From contig NZ_JANQJQ010000021.1 in the NCBI RefSeq assembly GCF_028281565.1, positions 248,001 to 312,000 of the forward strand: a DNA stretch of 64,000 nt. Reading direction: 5' to 3'. Source of the DNA: Seonamhaeicola sp. Its GTDB lineage: Bacteria; Bacteroidota; Bacteroidia; Flavobacteriales; Flavobacteriaceae. Under the pieces are notes generated by a model that worked only from the letters and a program-made list of their open reading frames with translations, was not told the DNA's origin and searched no databases. Positions 27,903-37,827 of the stretch are shown here, in pieces. A program made the translations under genes and the position numbers. Within the stretch, counting starts at the first letter, position 1. Every line of letters starts with the position of its first letter.

Positions 27903-28910
27903 GTGATGAAGTTCATTAGAAAAATACTTTTACCTATAGTGCCCGTCTATTATGCTGTGACAAGCTTAAGGAATAAATTGTACGATTCCGGTATCAAAAA
28001 ATCTACTTCATATACGTTGCCAATCATTTGTGTTGGAAATTTAAGTGTTGGCGGCACCGGGAAAACCCCTATGATCGAATATCTGATTAATCTTTTGAAA
28101 GACGACTATGACCTGGCTACCTTAAGTAGAGGTTACAAAAGAAAGACCGAGGGGTTTCAATTGGCAAATGAGGATGCCAATGCGGAGACGATCGGAGATG
28201 AACCCTTCCAGTTTTATAGCAAATTTAAAAACGATATTCTGGTTGCTGTGGACGCCAACAGAAATAATGGCATCAAGAACTTGCAGTCAAATGACAATGC
28301 ACCGGAAATTATTTTATTGGATGATGCGTTCCAGCATAGGAAGGTAACAGCAGGTTTTAATATTTTATTGACTACTTACAGTCAGCCTTATTTTAACGAT
28401 CTTGTATTGCCAACAGGTAATTTACGCGAGCCGAAAAGCGGTGCAAAACGAGCGGATGCCATTATCATTACTAAATGCCCTGATACTATAAGTGATGACG
28501 AAAAACAGGAATTTATAAAGAAAATAAATCCCGAAAAGCATCAGCAGGTGTTTTTTAGTACTATTAAGTATTCGGAAGAAGTATTTTCTGAAACGGGTTC
28601 GAAAAACATTGAAGAGCTATCCGCATTTACTTTGGTTACAGGCATTGCCAATGCATCACCTTTGGTTAGTTTTCTAAAACAGCAAGGCCTTGATTTTAAG
28701 CATCTGAATTTTAAAGATCACTACCATTTCACGCAAAATGATATTGATGAACTGCGTGAAGAACCATTGATTGTCACCACAGAAAAGGATTTTATGCGTT
28801 TAAGTCCCTACGACTCCTTAAGAGAGCGGTTGTATTATTTACCGATTAAAGTGGTTATTGATAATGCAAATGCTTTTAATAGTATGATAGCGGACTATTT
28901 AAAGAGTTAA
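27903..28910 (+). CDS. lpxK: Tetraacyldisaccharide 4'-kinase
   Basis: VGNLSVGGTGKTPMIEYLI; LDDAFQHRKV. Confidence 0.93.
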   Translation: MMKFIRKILLPIVPVYYAVTSLRNKLYDSGIKKSTSYTLPIICVGNLSVGGTGKTPMIEYLINLLKDDYDLATLSRGYKRKTEGFQLANEDANAETIGDEPFQFYSKFKNDILVAVDANRNNGIKNLQSNDNAPEIILLDDAFQHRKVTAGFNILLTTYSQPYFNDLVLPTGNLREPKSGAKRADAIIITKCPDTISDDEKQEFIKKINPEKHQQVFFSTIKYSEEVFSETGSKNIEELSAFTLVTGIANASPLVSFLKQQGLDFKHLNFKDHYHFTQNDIDELREEPLIVTTEKDFMRLSPYDSLRERLYYLPIKVVIDNANAFNSMIADYLKS

Positions 28911-31138
28911 GCCGATTTATCTTCTTTTGAAGCCAGTGCATTATAAAGTTTTTTCTCAAACTCTTCCTGTTTGAATGGCTTAGGGATGATATCCGTAAAT
29001 CCGGCTTCGTCAAACTCATGCATTTTATCTTCAATAGTAACGGCTGTTAAGGCAAAAATGGTCAGTTCCTTATCAAAAGTCCTTACAATTTTAGTCGCTT
29101 CAATACCACTAATTCCCGGCATGTGAATATCCATTAAAATAAGATTGTAGTCGTTGGTTTTGATCATTTCTACAGCATCGGTACCATTATCGACAATATC
29201 ACATTTAAGGTCCATTTTGGTCAGGATCTTTTTGGTGATCATTTGGTTGATCTTGTTGTCTTCAACCACTAAGATCTTAACGTTGGATAAGTCCAGTGTG
29301 TTGGTCTCCTTATCAAAGTAAGATGTTTTTGTTTCAGAAACTTCTTTAATAGATGTATATTCCAAAGGAATGTCAAAAAAGAAAGTTGTTCCTTTTTCCA
29401 GTTCACTTTTAACATGAATTTCACCCTTTAAAATATCTATCAAACCTTTAACAATGGAAAGTCCTAAACCGGTACCACCGTATTTTCTGTTAATTTGAAT
29501 AGAGCCCTGAGAGAAACTTTCAAACATATTGTCCTGTTTCTCCTGGCTAATGCCTATGCCGTTATCTTCAACTTCAAATCTAAGGGTATAGATATTGTCT
29601 TTAATTTCCATTTGATACACCCGGATCCAAATATCACCGTCTTTAGTAAACTTAATGGAATTACCAATTAAGTTTATCAGGATTTGAGAGATCTTGATCT
29701 GATCTGCCACAAAGTTTTCCGGAAGCTTTTTATCATATTCAAAATGGATCTTAATATTATTGTCTTCTGCCGAATTATTCAGTGCAAGAATGATGTTGTT
29801 TATCTTTTTCTTTAAATTGAATGGTTCCGGTTCCAGGTTAACTTTATTCGCTTCAATCTTATTAATCTGAAGAATATCGTTAATGAACGTCAACAGATAA
29901 TCGCCCGAGAATTTCAACGACTTTAAATGCTGAATTTGTTCGGGTTTCGGGTTTTCTTCAAGCAGCATATTACTTAACCCGGTCACGGCATAAAGCGGTG
30001 TACGTAACTCATGGGTTACCGTTGACAGGAAATTAGCTTTGGTTTTTGAAGCTAATTCGGCTTTTTCCTTGGCAATAATAAGCTCCCCGTTCTTTTTATG
30101 AAGCATATTATTGGTCTTTAACCTGATATTATTGTTTTTATATAATGATAAGGTTAAAAGCGATAAAATTGTGATTAAAGCCACACTTAAAATGGAAATT
30201 AGGGTTCTTACACCGTCATCTTCCTGTTCTTCTTTGGCTTGTGCTTCCAGTTCCTTAATCCTGTCGTTCTGTTCGTTCAATAAGAATTGGGTTTCCTGCT
30301 CTTTGGTAGAACTTACCCTTGTTAAATTTCTAATGGAATCTGAAAGTTCCAGGTGATTCCTTAAGTGATTTCTTGAAAGCTGATAGTTGCCAATGCTATT
30401 ATGCAAATCACTGGCTATGAAATAGGCTTCATTTAAAACAGAAGTAAAGTTGTGCTGTTTTGCAATTTGTAAGCCTTCGTTAACCAGTTCAATGGCTTTT
30501 TCATTATCTCCCAGTTTATGATAAACCAAACCATGGTTTAAAAGCCCTTCACTTTGTGTTTTTAATAAACCGGTCTTTTTAGCCTGAGCCGTGGCTTGCT
30601 CCAATACGGACCTGGCTTTTCTGTAGTTTTTTAACAGAATGAAATTTTTACCTTCTAAAAGCAGGGTTTCCGCTATGCCTTCTTCCAGTTCTTCCTGTTC
30701 AAAGAGGTTTTTTGCCGATTTAAAGTAATCCGAAGCCTGATAGTAATCACCTTTACTGACATAAACTTCACCTAAAGTTTTATAGGAGTTAGCTAAATTG
30801 GCATTATCATTGGTCTCTGTGTGCATTTTTATCGCCTCATTCAAAGACTGAATGGCGTTATCCTCTTCCTCAATAATAAGCTGAAGCTTTCCTTTTATGG
30901 TATAAATAATACCAATACTTTTCTTGTTATCAGCTTTTTGAGCGAGTTTTAAAGCTTCATCAAGGTTTCTCTGAGCTTCAAAATAGTTGAATTTTTCTAA
31001 TGCGGATTGAGATTGCTCAATACGATGATTAATGTTATTCTGCTGAATTTCAGGGTCGTCTTCGATGCTTTTTTGAGACCATACAACAAGGCTCAATAAC
31101 ATTGTCAGAACGAAAATATATTGCTTAGGTTGGGACAT
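28907..31138 (-). CDS. TPR-containing hybrid sensor histidine kinase / response regulator (paralogue of 9364-11649)
   Basis: TPRs, TM helix, LSTVTHELRTPLYAV H-box, GTGLGLSIVKGL, REC LILMDIHMPGISGIEATKIV. Confidence 0.9.
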   Translation of the reverse strand: MSQPKQYIFVLTMLLSLVVWSQKSIEDDPEIQQNNINHRIEQSQSALEKFNYFEAQRNLDEALKLAQKADNKKSIGIIYTIKGKLQLIIEEEDNAIQSLNEAIKMHTETNDNANLANSYKTLGEVYVSKGDYYQASDYFKSAKNLFEQEELEEGIAETLLLEGKNFILLKNYRKARSVLEQATAQAKKTGLLKTQSEGLLNHGLVYHKLGDNEKAIELVNEGLQIAKQHNFTSVLNEAYFIASDLHNSIGNYQLSRNHLRNHLELSDSIRNLTRVSSTKEQETQFLLNEQNDRIKELEAQAKEEQEDDGVRTLISILSVALITILSLLTLSLYKNNNIRLKTNNMLHKKNGELIIAKEKAELASKTKANFLSTVTHELRTPLYAVTGLSNMLLEENPKPEQIQHLKSLKFSGDYLLTFINDILQINKIEANKVNLEPEPFNLKKKINNIILALNNSAEDNNIKIHFEYDKKLPENFVADQIKISQILINLIGNSIKFTKDGDIWIRVYQMEIKDNIYTLRFEVEDNGIGISQEKQDNMFESFSQGSIQINRKYGGTGLGLSIVKGLIDILKGEIHVKSELEKGTTFFFDIPLEYTSIKEVSETKTSYFDKETNTLDLSNVKILVVEDNKINQMITKKILTKMDLKCDIVDNGTDAVEMIKTNDYNLILMDIHMPGISGIEATKIVRTFDKELTIFALTAVTIEDKMHEFDEAGFTDIIPKPFKQEEFEKKLYNALASKEDKSA

Positions 31139-31166
31139 ATTACTTCAATATTACCGACAAATATAA

Positions 31167-32183
31167 TTATTTTATCGATAAAATACACTTTTTTTCCGAT
31201 AAATTGCATATTAAGTCAATAATTCTTTTCGAATATCCGGTTTCATTATCGTACCAACCAATGATTTTTACCATGTTTCCAATAACCGATGTCATTTGGG
31301 AATCAAATATGCAGGAATGGGTATTTCCTATAATATCAATAGAAACGATCGGGTCTTCTGTATATTCTAAAATACCTTTATAACTATGTTGTGACGCTTC
31401 TTTAAACGTATTATTGATCTTTTCAATAGTAACAGCATCTTTTACATTAAACGTAATATCTGTTAAAGAGCCGTTTATAACCGGTACTCTGATGCCACAA
31501 CCGCCTATAACACTGGATAATTCGGGAAAAATTTTTGTTAAAGCTTTGGCTGCTCCCGTAGTTGTTGGTACTATGGACTGCCCTGCAGCACGTGACCGAC
31601 GCAGGTCCCTGTGCGGTTGATCGTGTAAACTCTGGTCGGTGGTATACGAATGTACCGTTGTAATATACGCTTCATTGATCCCACACAGTTTATTGACAAT
31701 ATCAAACATGGGTGCTGCATTATTGGTAGTACACGATGCGTTGGAAATAATACGTTCCGTACCATCTAAAATATGGTCATTAACCCCTAAAACAATGGTT
31801 TTTATGTCGTCTTCAAGCGGTGGAACACTTAAAATAACCTGTTTCGCTTCATTTTTCAGGTGATATTCCAAATCTGAAGCGGTTTTAAACTTTCCGGTGG
31901 ATTCAATAACGAAATCAACCTTATAAGGGCTCCAATCAATATATTTCGGATGTTTTTCCCTTAATAACGGAACGGTTTCGTTACCAATAATAATGTGGTT
32001 TTCATCTGAGGAAACAGGACCGTCAAAAAGGCCGTGAACACTGTCGTATTTAAGCAGGTGGGTTAATGTTTTAACATCAGCCAGGTCATTGATAGCAACA
32101 ACCTTTATGTTTTTATAATCTTGAAGTAATCTAAAAACACGCCTGCCAATTCTACCAAAACCGTTGATGGCTACAGTAATCAT
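31167..32183 (-). CDS. gap: Type I glyceraldehyde-3-phosphate dehydrogenase
   Basis: AINGFGRIGRRVFR; ISNASCTTNNAAP catalytic Cys; YDNETGYS. Confidence 0.93.
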   Translation of the reverse strand: MITVAINGFGRIGRRVFRLLQDYKNIKVVAINDLADVKTLTHLLKYDSVHGLFDGPVSSDENHIIIGNETVPLLREKHPKYIDWSPYKVDFVIESTGKFKTASDLEYHLKNEAKQVILSVPPLEDDIKTIVLGVNDHILDGTERIISNASCTTNNAAPMFDIVNKLCGINEAYITTVHSYTTDQSLHDQPHRDLRRSRAAGQSIVPTTTGAAKALTKIFPELSSVIGGCGIRVPVINGSLTDITFNVKDAVTIEKINNTFKEASQHSYKGILEYTEDPIVSIDIIGNTHSCIFDSQMTSVIGNMVKIIGWYDNETGYSKRIIDLICNLSEKKCILSIK

Positions 32184-32185
32184 TT

Positions 32186-33070
32186 TTAATGAATGTGTTT
32201 TTGTGCTCTATAGGATGAACGTACCAAAGCACTACTTTCTACATGGCGGAACCCTAAACTTAAACCGATCTCTTCGTATTCTTTAAACTGATCGGGATTG
32301 ATAAATTGTTTTACCGGCAGGTGTTTTTTACTGGGTTGAAGGTATTGTCCGACAGTAACCACATCCACATCATGGGCTTTTAGATCATGTAATGTTTCAA
32401 TAACTTCTTCCCTGGTTTCACCTAAACCAAGCATAATACCGGACTTGGTGCGTCTTTGGCCCCGTTGTTTTAAATACTTAAGAACGCCTAAGCTTCTGTC
32501 GTATTGTGCCTGGATTCTAACTTCCCGGGTTAATCGTCGTACCGTTTCTATATTATGGGATACTACTTCGGGAGATACATCAACTATCCGGTCAATGTGT
32601 TGTTCAATGCCTTGAAAGTCGGGGATCAACGTTTCCAGTGTGGTCTCCGGGTTCATTCTTCGGACTGCTTTTACTGTTTCCGCCCACATGATACTGCCCA
32701 TGTCCTTCAGGTCATCTCTGTCAACACTGGTTAATACCGCATGTTTGATATTCATGATCTTAATGGAGCGTGCTACCTTTTCGGGTTCATCCCAATCCAC
32801 AGATTCCGGACGTCCGGTTTTAACACCACAAAAGCCACAGGAACGGGTACAGATATTACCCAGGATCATAAAAGTAGCGGTGCCTTCACCCCAGCACTCA
32901 CCCATATTAGGGCAACTTCCGGAGGTGCAAATCGTGTTTAATTTATATTTATCAACTAAACCCCGTAATTCGGTATACTTTTTCCCTGTTGGAAGTTTTA
33001 CACGAAGCCATTTTGGTTTCGGTTTTCTTTCAGGTAATATATTAGATGTGATTTCCTTTTGCATAGTCAA
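32186..33070 (-). CDS. lipA: Lipoyl synthase
   Basis: [41 protein letters not shown], twin Cys clusters. Confidence 0.96.
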   Translation of the reverse strand: MTMQKEITSNILPERKPKPKWLRVKLPTGKKYTELRGLVDKYKLNTICTSGSCPNMGECWGEGTATFMILGNICTRSCGFCGVKTGRPESVDWDEPEKVARSIKIMNIKHAVLTSVDRDDLKDMGSIMWAETVKAVRRMNPETTLETLIPDFQGIEQHIDRIVDVSPEVVSHNIETVRRLTREVRIQAQYDRSLGVLKYLKQRGQRRTKSGIMLGLGETREEVIETLHDLKAHDVDVVTVGQYLQPSKKHLPVKQFINPDQFKEYEEIGLSLGFRHVESSALVRSSYRAQKHIH

Positions 33071-33081
33071 AAAATGAAATG

Positions 33082-33214
33082 CAAAAATACGTGATTTTTT
33101 TCATTTGGAGATTTATCTAGAACTAAATGAAAGAAAATCATGTATTAACGAAGTGGTTCCTGAAGTGAAACTAAATTTTGTATTGTTTTAAACAAAATTT
33201 AGTTTTTTACAGAA
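33082..33214 (-). repeat. Dispersed two-stem-loop promoter element, copy B (upstream of lipA)
   Basis: Perfect 14-bp IR AAACTAAATTTTGT (33168-33181)/ACAAAATTTAGTTT (33192-33205); near-perfect IR 33087-33106/33125-33145; -7 TATTTTTG on minus strand at 33082-33089. Confidence 0.8.
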
Positions 33215-33234
33215 GAAAGATACAAAGTATTCTT

Positions 33235-34464
33235 TTATAATGTAGTCAGGTACCAAATGCTAAATCCTATTAAAAATAATATACCGCACCAACTTAATAC
33301 ATGCATCTTTTTATCAGGATGCCATTGCTTTGGGGTATGCTTTCCGGAGATCAATTTATAATTGATAATGGCATAAAACGGCGCTGTTATAAATGAAAGA
33401 ATCGTAGCAATCTTAACCAGTAGGCCCATTTCCGAAGCGAAAAAGAAAAAAATACAAATGGTACCAACGGCTAATAACAGGATCCATGCCAGGTAGCCGT
33501 GTTTATAATCCCGGTTAAAGAGTAGTTCCAGCGTTCTGTCCATGGCTCTTGGTGAAGCATCCAAACAGGTAAGTGTGGTACTGAACATGGTTGTAAACGC
33601 TGCGATACCAATTATAACATAAGCCCATTCCCCTAAGCTGGAGGTATACATATCAATGAGTTGCCCTGAAAAACTTCCGGCTGCATTACTAAAGGTCTCT
33701 CCCGTTCCAAACATCACCAGGCAACCTAACAGCACAAAGCAAATACCTAAAATCACGGTACCGATGTAACCGACATTAAAATCGAACAAAGCGGACTTAG
33801 ACTCGTATGCTTTATCGTCTTTTTGTTTTTCAACTGCCCACAACGAATGCCATACCGATATATCCAAAGGTGCCGGCATCCATCCCATAAAAGCAATTAG
33901 AAAAGCAATCTGGGTGGTTTCCTTTGGTAATACCTGAGTTAACGATATACCGGAACTATGACCGTACAATGCCATAATAACAGCCGAAACGGTACTTATG
34001 GATAAGATTACAATAATGATCTTTATTAAATGATCCAACAGTTTGTATTTACCAATAATGAGCAGCCCCAGGCAAACAATAAGTACAATGACCGTCCACG
34101 TTTTGACCGCCAGTTCAGCATCAAAACCCAAATTCCCAAATAAAGAAGAAGCCAGGCCGGCCGTTACAATAGTAACTGCGGTTTGAATGGTAAACATGGT
34201 GGCAAAAGTCAAAATATAGTAGGCAACCAGTACACCTTTACCTAATTTTTTATAGCCGTCTAATAAGCTTTCTCCTGTGGCGGCGGCATACCTTGGCCCG
34301 TACTGAAAAAACGGATATTTAAATAAATTGGCTAATAACAGGGCCCACAGCAGACCTAAGCCAAAATCGGCACCCGCCCGGGTAGATTGTACCAAATGTG
34401 ATACGCCAATGGCCGCTCCTGCAAACAGTAGTCCGGGGCCTAAGTTTTTAATTTTTGCGATCAT
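33235..34464 (-). CDS. Divergent Nramp-family transporter
   Basis: NLGPGLLFAGAAIGVSHLVQSTRAGADFG; multi-TM; FMGWMPAPLDISVW. Confidence 0.8.
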   Translation of the reverse strand: MIAKIKNLGPGLLFAGAAIGVSHLVQSTRAGADFGLGLLWALLLANLFKYPFFQYGPRYAAATGESLLDGYKKLGKGVLVAYYILTFATMFTIQTAVTIVTAGLASSLFGNLGFDAELAVKTWTVIVLIVCLGLLIIGKYKLLDHLIKIIIVILSISTVSAVIMALYGHSSGISLTQVLPKETTQIAFLIAFMGWMPAPLDISVWHSLWAVEKQKDDKAYESKSALFDFNVGYIGTVILGICFVLLGCLVMFGTGETFSNAAGSFSGQLIDMYTSSLGEWAYVIIGIAAFTTMFSTTLTCLDASPRAMDRTLELLFNRDYKHGYLAWILLLAVGTICIFFFFASEMGLLVKIATILSFITAPFYAIINYKLISGKHTPKQWHPDKKMHVLSWCGILFLIGFSIWYLTTL

Positions 34465-35009
34465 TTGGATTTCTGAATAATGTCAGCCAATAGTTTTTTA
34501 GCCCTTAATAATTTCACCTTGACATTGTTTATAGGCTCATTTAGCTCTTTTGAAATTTCTTTATAGCTCAACTCCTGGAAAAACCGCAGGTTTATAACCT
34601 TTTGGTAATGCGGTTTTAATTTTTTTATATCCCGTAATAATTTTGCTAAATGTTGCTCCGTAATTAATTTATCTTCAACGGAAGGCGATTCATCTAAAAT
34701 TTGAAGCACCGATTTTTCATCATTCGACATGATTTGAGAAATAGATTTCTTTTCTCTTCGTATGAGATCAATATGAATGTTTTTGGAAATGGTAATCAGC
34801 CAGGTTTTGAATTTATAAGATTCGTCAAAAGTCTCAATTCTGTCAAAAGCTTTGGAAAAGGTTTGAATGGCAATGTCCTCTGCATCATTTTCATTTTCAA
34901 CACGTTTTAACTGAAAACCATAAACGTCATCCCAAAAAGTATCCAGCAAGTAATTAAACGCTTTTTGGTCGTTTTCTTTGGCGCGCTTAATAGCTTCGTT
35001 TATTTCCAA
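34461..35009 (-). CDS. RNA polymerase sigma factor, sigma-70 family (ECF-like)
   Basis: Sigma region 2 (DAEDIAIQTFSKAFDRIETFDESYKFKTWLITISKNIHIDLIRR) and region 4 (RFFQELSYKEISKELNEPINNVKVKLLRAKKLL). Confidence 0.9.
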   Translation of the reverse strand: MEINEAIKRAKENDQKAFNYLLDTFWDDVYGFQLKRVENENDAEDIAIQTFSKAFDRIETFDESYKFKTWLITISKNIHIDLIRREKKSISQIMSNDEKSVLQILDESPSVEDKLITEQHLAKLLRDIKKLKPHYQKVINLRFFQELSYKEISKELNEPINNVKVKLLRAKKLLADIIQKSK

Positions 35010-36112
35010 TGGTTAGGTTTTGAAATCAGATTGTTTATAAATATAGTTAATTGCGCTATAATTAAAAAAACTTCCAGAAAGGGGAGGAGCCACAACACAT
35101 CTGTTTCGTTTAATTTTTTAGCCGAGGGCCAGTAGACGGCATATTGGGTGATGAGCCTCAACAGGAACAACGCCAGCACCATTTGCCAATTAAAAAGTGT
35201 GGCGAATAATGCAATAGCCAAAGTCCAAAAAAGAAATTGCGTGCAGTAAATTAGGGTTAATAAGATTTTGTGTTTTAGTTTGTAGTGTTTTGCGGTTGAA
35301 ACATGCCGTCTTTTCTGTTTAAACCAATCTTTGAATGCGGTTTTAGGGTTAGAAGTGGTCATACTTCTTTTAGTATAGCAAACAGCTGTATTCTTTGTTG
35401 TGGCAATTTGGTTTACAAAGAGGTCATCATCACCGGAGCGTACCCGGATATGGTTTATAAATCCGTTAGCACTAAAAAACGCTTTTTTGGTATAAGCTAA
35501 ATTTCTGCCAACACCCATATAAGCCAAACCTGATTTTGCAAATGAAAAATATTGAATAGCCGTCACTAAGGTTTCAAACCTGACCAGTTTGTTTAAGAAT
35601 GAATTTTTAATTTTTGTGTAAGCACCATACCCCAAAACAATACTTTTTTGGTTACTAAAATAGGAGCTCATTTCCCGGATCCAGTATTTGGAAAGCGGCT
35701 TACAATCGGCATCCGTAAATAAAAAATAATCGTTTTCAGAGGCTTTAATGCCAAGTGTTAAAGCGTATTTTTTATTGCCCCAAAAGGCCTCCACATTCTT
35801 TACATCAACGATCTTAATGTTGTTGTGTTTCCTTTTGAAAGCTTCCATGACCTCCAGGGTGTTGTCATGTGAAGCATCGTTGATTAAAACGATCTCAAAG
35901 TCAGGGTATTCCTGTGAGACAATTGAGGGTAAAAAGTTTTTTAAATTTTCGGCTTCGTTTTTAGCACAAATAATAACCGAAACCGCAAGTTTTTTAACAG
36001 ATCGCTTTTTGGGTTTCGAAAAAGAAAACCGTCCGAAGAGCGCAAGATAAATGATTACTTGAATACTAACTATAACAATAAATGTATAGTAAATAAAATC
36101 AAGTAGGCTCAT
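35000..36112 (-). CDS. Glycosyltransferase family 2, membrane
   Basis: VSVIICAKNEAENLKNFLPSIVSQEYPDFEIVLINDASHDNT; C-terminal TM helices. Confidence 0.9.
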   Translation of the reverse strand: MSLLDFIYYTFIVIVSIQVIIYLALFGRFSFSKPKKRSVKKLAVSVIICAKNEAENLKNFLPSIVSQEYPDFEIVLINDASHDNTLEVMEAFKRKHNNIKIVDVKNVEAFWGNKKYALTLGIKASENDYFLFTDADCKPLSKYWIREMSSYFSNQKSIVLGYGAYTKIKNSFLNKLVRFETLVTAIQYFSFAKSGLAYMGVGRNLAYTKKAFFSANGFINHIRVRSGDDDLFVNQIATTKNTAVCYTKRSMTTSNPKTAFKDWFKQKRRHVSTAKHYKLKHKILLTLIYCTQFLFWTLAIALFATLFNWQMVLALFLLRLITQYAVYWPSAKKLNETDVLWLLPFLEVFLIIAQLTIFINNLISKPNHWK

Positions 36113-36118
36113 GCAGGG

Positions 36119-36322
36119 TTAGGAGTGTTGAGGTTCGTTACAATCGGCATATTGGTCCGGGGTTCTTCCGCAAAAACCACAGGTTTCCCCTTCTTTATTA
36201 AGCATTGGGTTCTGACTGGCACAGGTACCTGCAAATTTGCCATCTTTTTTTGCCCAAATTTTAATGGCTATGCCCGCAATGGCAACACCTAAAATAGCGA
36301 CTGTAATTAAAAAAAGTTTCAT
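36119..36322 (-). CDS. Small membrane/secreted protein with C-terminal Cys motif, function unknown
   Basis: N-terminal TM segment then GETCGFCGRTPDQYADCNEPQHS. Confidence 0.6.
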   Translation of the reverse strand: MKLFLITVAILGVAIAGIAIKIWAKKDGKFAGTCASQNPMLNKEGETCGFCGRTPDQYADCNEPQHS

Positions 36323-36382
36323 ATTTGAATTTTGTACAAAGGTAATACTTTTATCAATTATTCGGTTTAAATATAAGCAACA

Positions 36383-36417
36383 AAAAGCCTCGTTTTAATT
36401 ATTAAAACGAGGCTTTT
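36383..36417. terminator. Intrinsic terminator (bidirectional)
   Basis: AAAAGCCTCGTTTTAAT...ATTAAAACGAGGCTTTT long hairpin. Confidence 0.8.
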
Positions 36418-36439
36418 CAATATGAAGACGTTTTATAGC

Positions 36440-37228
36440 CTATTGCAAGCTTACTTCAGCTACTTTATTTTCCAAAGAGGCTATATCGTTACCACCTTTA
36501 GGTTCAATAGTTATGTTTAATGCCAGGGCGTTTTCCGCATAAGGGATATTGATCAACTGCCTGTCGGATTCACTTAAAATGCCTAAACTCACCATTTTAC
36601 CTTGTAATTCCGCCCAAATCTGATAGCATTGTTCTTCCGGTAATTCAGGTAAAGAAACCACATCGATCATAGAGGTTTTTTCTTTAGGATTAATATAGGC
36701 CACCGTTTTAAGGTCTTTCGCTCTTTCATTACCATTAATAATGTATTTTGCAGTTTCCGGATTGTTAAGCTTTAACAACTGGCGCATCACATTATCTAAC
36801 ATCTTGTTGTTTTGCTCAATATCATTTCGTAAATCAAAAATCTCATCAACAACAATTTGATTCTCTGCGGCAAGTTTTTGATTCTGGCTGTAGAAAAGAT
36901 ACGATGTACAGGCAAAAATAAGAGCAGCAACACTGGCTGCCACAGTATATTTATACCAGGGTTTTTTAGTGATACCGGTAGTCATTTTTACAACCGGAGC
37001 ATCATCCAGCGCTTCTAAAACATTATTTAGAATATGCTTAGGAGCTTCCACGGCGTTACTTTTGGCAACAATTTCCAGGTTGTGCTGTAACGTATTGTAC
37101 GCATTCTGCACTTCCGGATATTTTGAAATATAAGTTTCAACCATTTCCGTTTCGGCAGAAGTAGTTTCCCCAATTAGATAGTTTTCTAAAAGGCCAGAAT
37201 TTAAAAAAGTAGTTATTTTTTCATTCAT
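36440..37228 (-). CDS. Anti-sigma factor (RskA-like, anti-sigma-K)
   Basis: Single TM; C-terminal LPEEQCYQIWAELQGKMVSLGIL...ALNITIEPKGGNDIAS. Confidence 0.85.
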   Translation of the reverse strand: MNEKITTFLNSGLLENYLIGETTSAETEMVETYISKYPEVQNAYNTLQHNLEIVAKSNAVEAPKHILNNVLEALDDAPVVKMTTGITKKPWYKYTVAASVAALIFACTSYLFYSQNQKLAAENQIVVDEIFDLRNDIEQNNKMLDNVMRQLLKLNNPETAKYIINGNERAKDLKTVAYINPKEKTSMIDVVSLPELPEEQCYQIWAELQGKMVSLGILSESDRQLINIPYAENALALNITIEPKGGNDIASLENKVAEVSLQ

Positions 37229-37239
37229 GACTTTATGTA

Positions 37240-37770
37240 TTAAGGATTGTAAATCTTTTTCAATTCGCGCAATCCAATTTTTAACCTCGATTTTATAGTG
37301 CCCAGCGGAATATCTAATTCATCACTAGCTTCTTGTTGGGTCATGCCCTCAAAAAAGAGCGCATTTATGACAATCTGATACTTTTCATCAATGGTTTTCA
37401 GATGCTTTTTCAGATCTAAAACATCCTGATTAATACTATCAGCTGTAAATTTATATACGACAGAAGTCTCAATTTGGACTTCTTTACCGGTTTTGTTTTT
37501 TAAAGACCTAACTTTATCAATGGCCGTATTATAAGCAATTCTGTATAACCAGGTAAATAATTTGGCTTTGCTGGAATCGTATTTTTTAGAATATCTCCAA
37601 ATTTTCACAAAACTTTCCTGAAGCACATCCTGAGCGGTCTCGTCGTCTGTTATTATCTTTTTGATAACACCATACAATGCATCCGAGTAGTTCTCATATA
37701 ATAAAGAGATAGCTTTTTTATCACCTGTCTCAAACAAATGCACTATTTCTTTTTCAATAGATGATATCAA
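37240..37770 (-). CDS. ECF RNA polymerase sigma factor (SigK-like)
   Basis: Sigma regions 2 and 4 (QDVLQESFVKIWRYSKKYDSSKAKLFTWLYRIAYNTAIDKVR; MTQQEASDELDIPLGTIKSRLKIGLREL), followed by anti-sigma gene. Confidence 0.93.
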   Translation of the reverse strand: MISSIEKEIVHLFETGDKKAISLLYENYSDALYGVIKKIITDDETAQDVLQESFVKIWRYSKKYDSSKAKLFTWLYRIAYNTAIDKVRSLKNKTGKEVQIETSVVYKFTADSINQDVLDLKKHLKTIDEKYQIVINALFFEGMTQQEASDELDIPLGTIKSRLKIGLRELKKIYNP

Positions 37771-37827
37771 GATAAATTAGGTTTAAGCGATGGGTTAATG
37801 ATACCAAAGGTAGAAATTTCTTTGAGA

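Noticed and set aside
31167-32183. GAPDH with ASCTTNNAAP instead of ASCTTNCLAP
   Set aside because: The catalytic Cys is intact and such variants occur among bacterial GAPDH paralogues; not notable without comparison.
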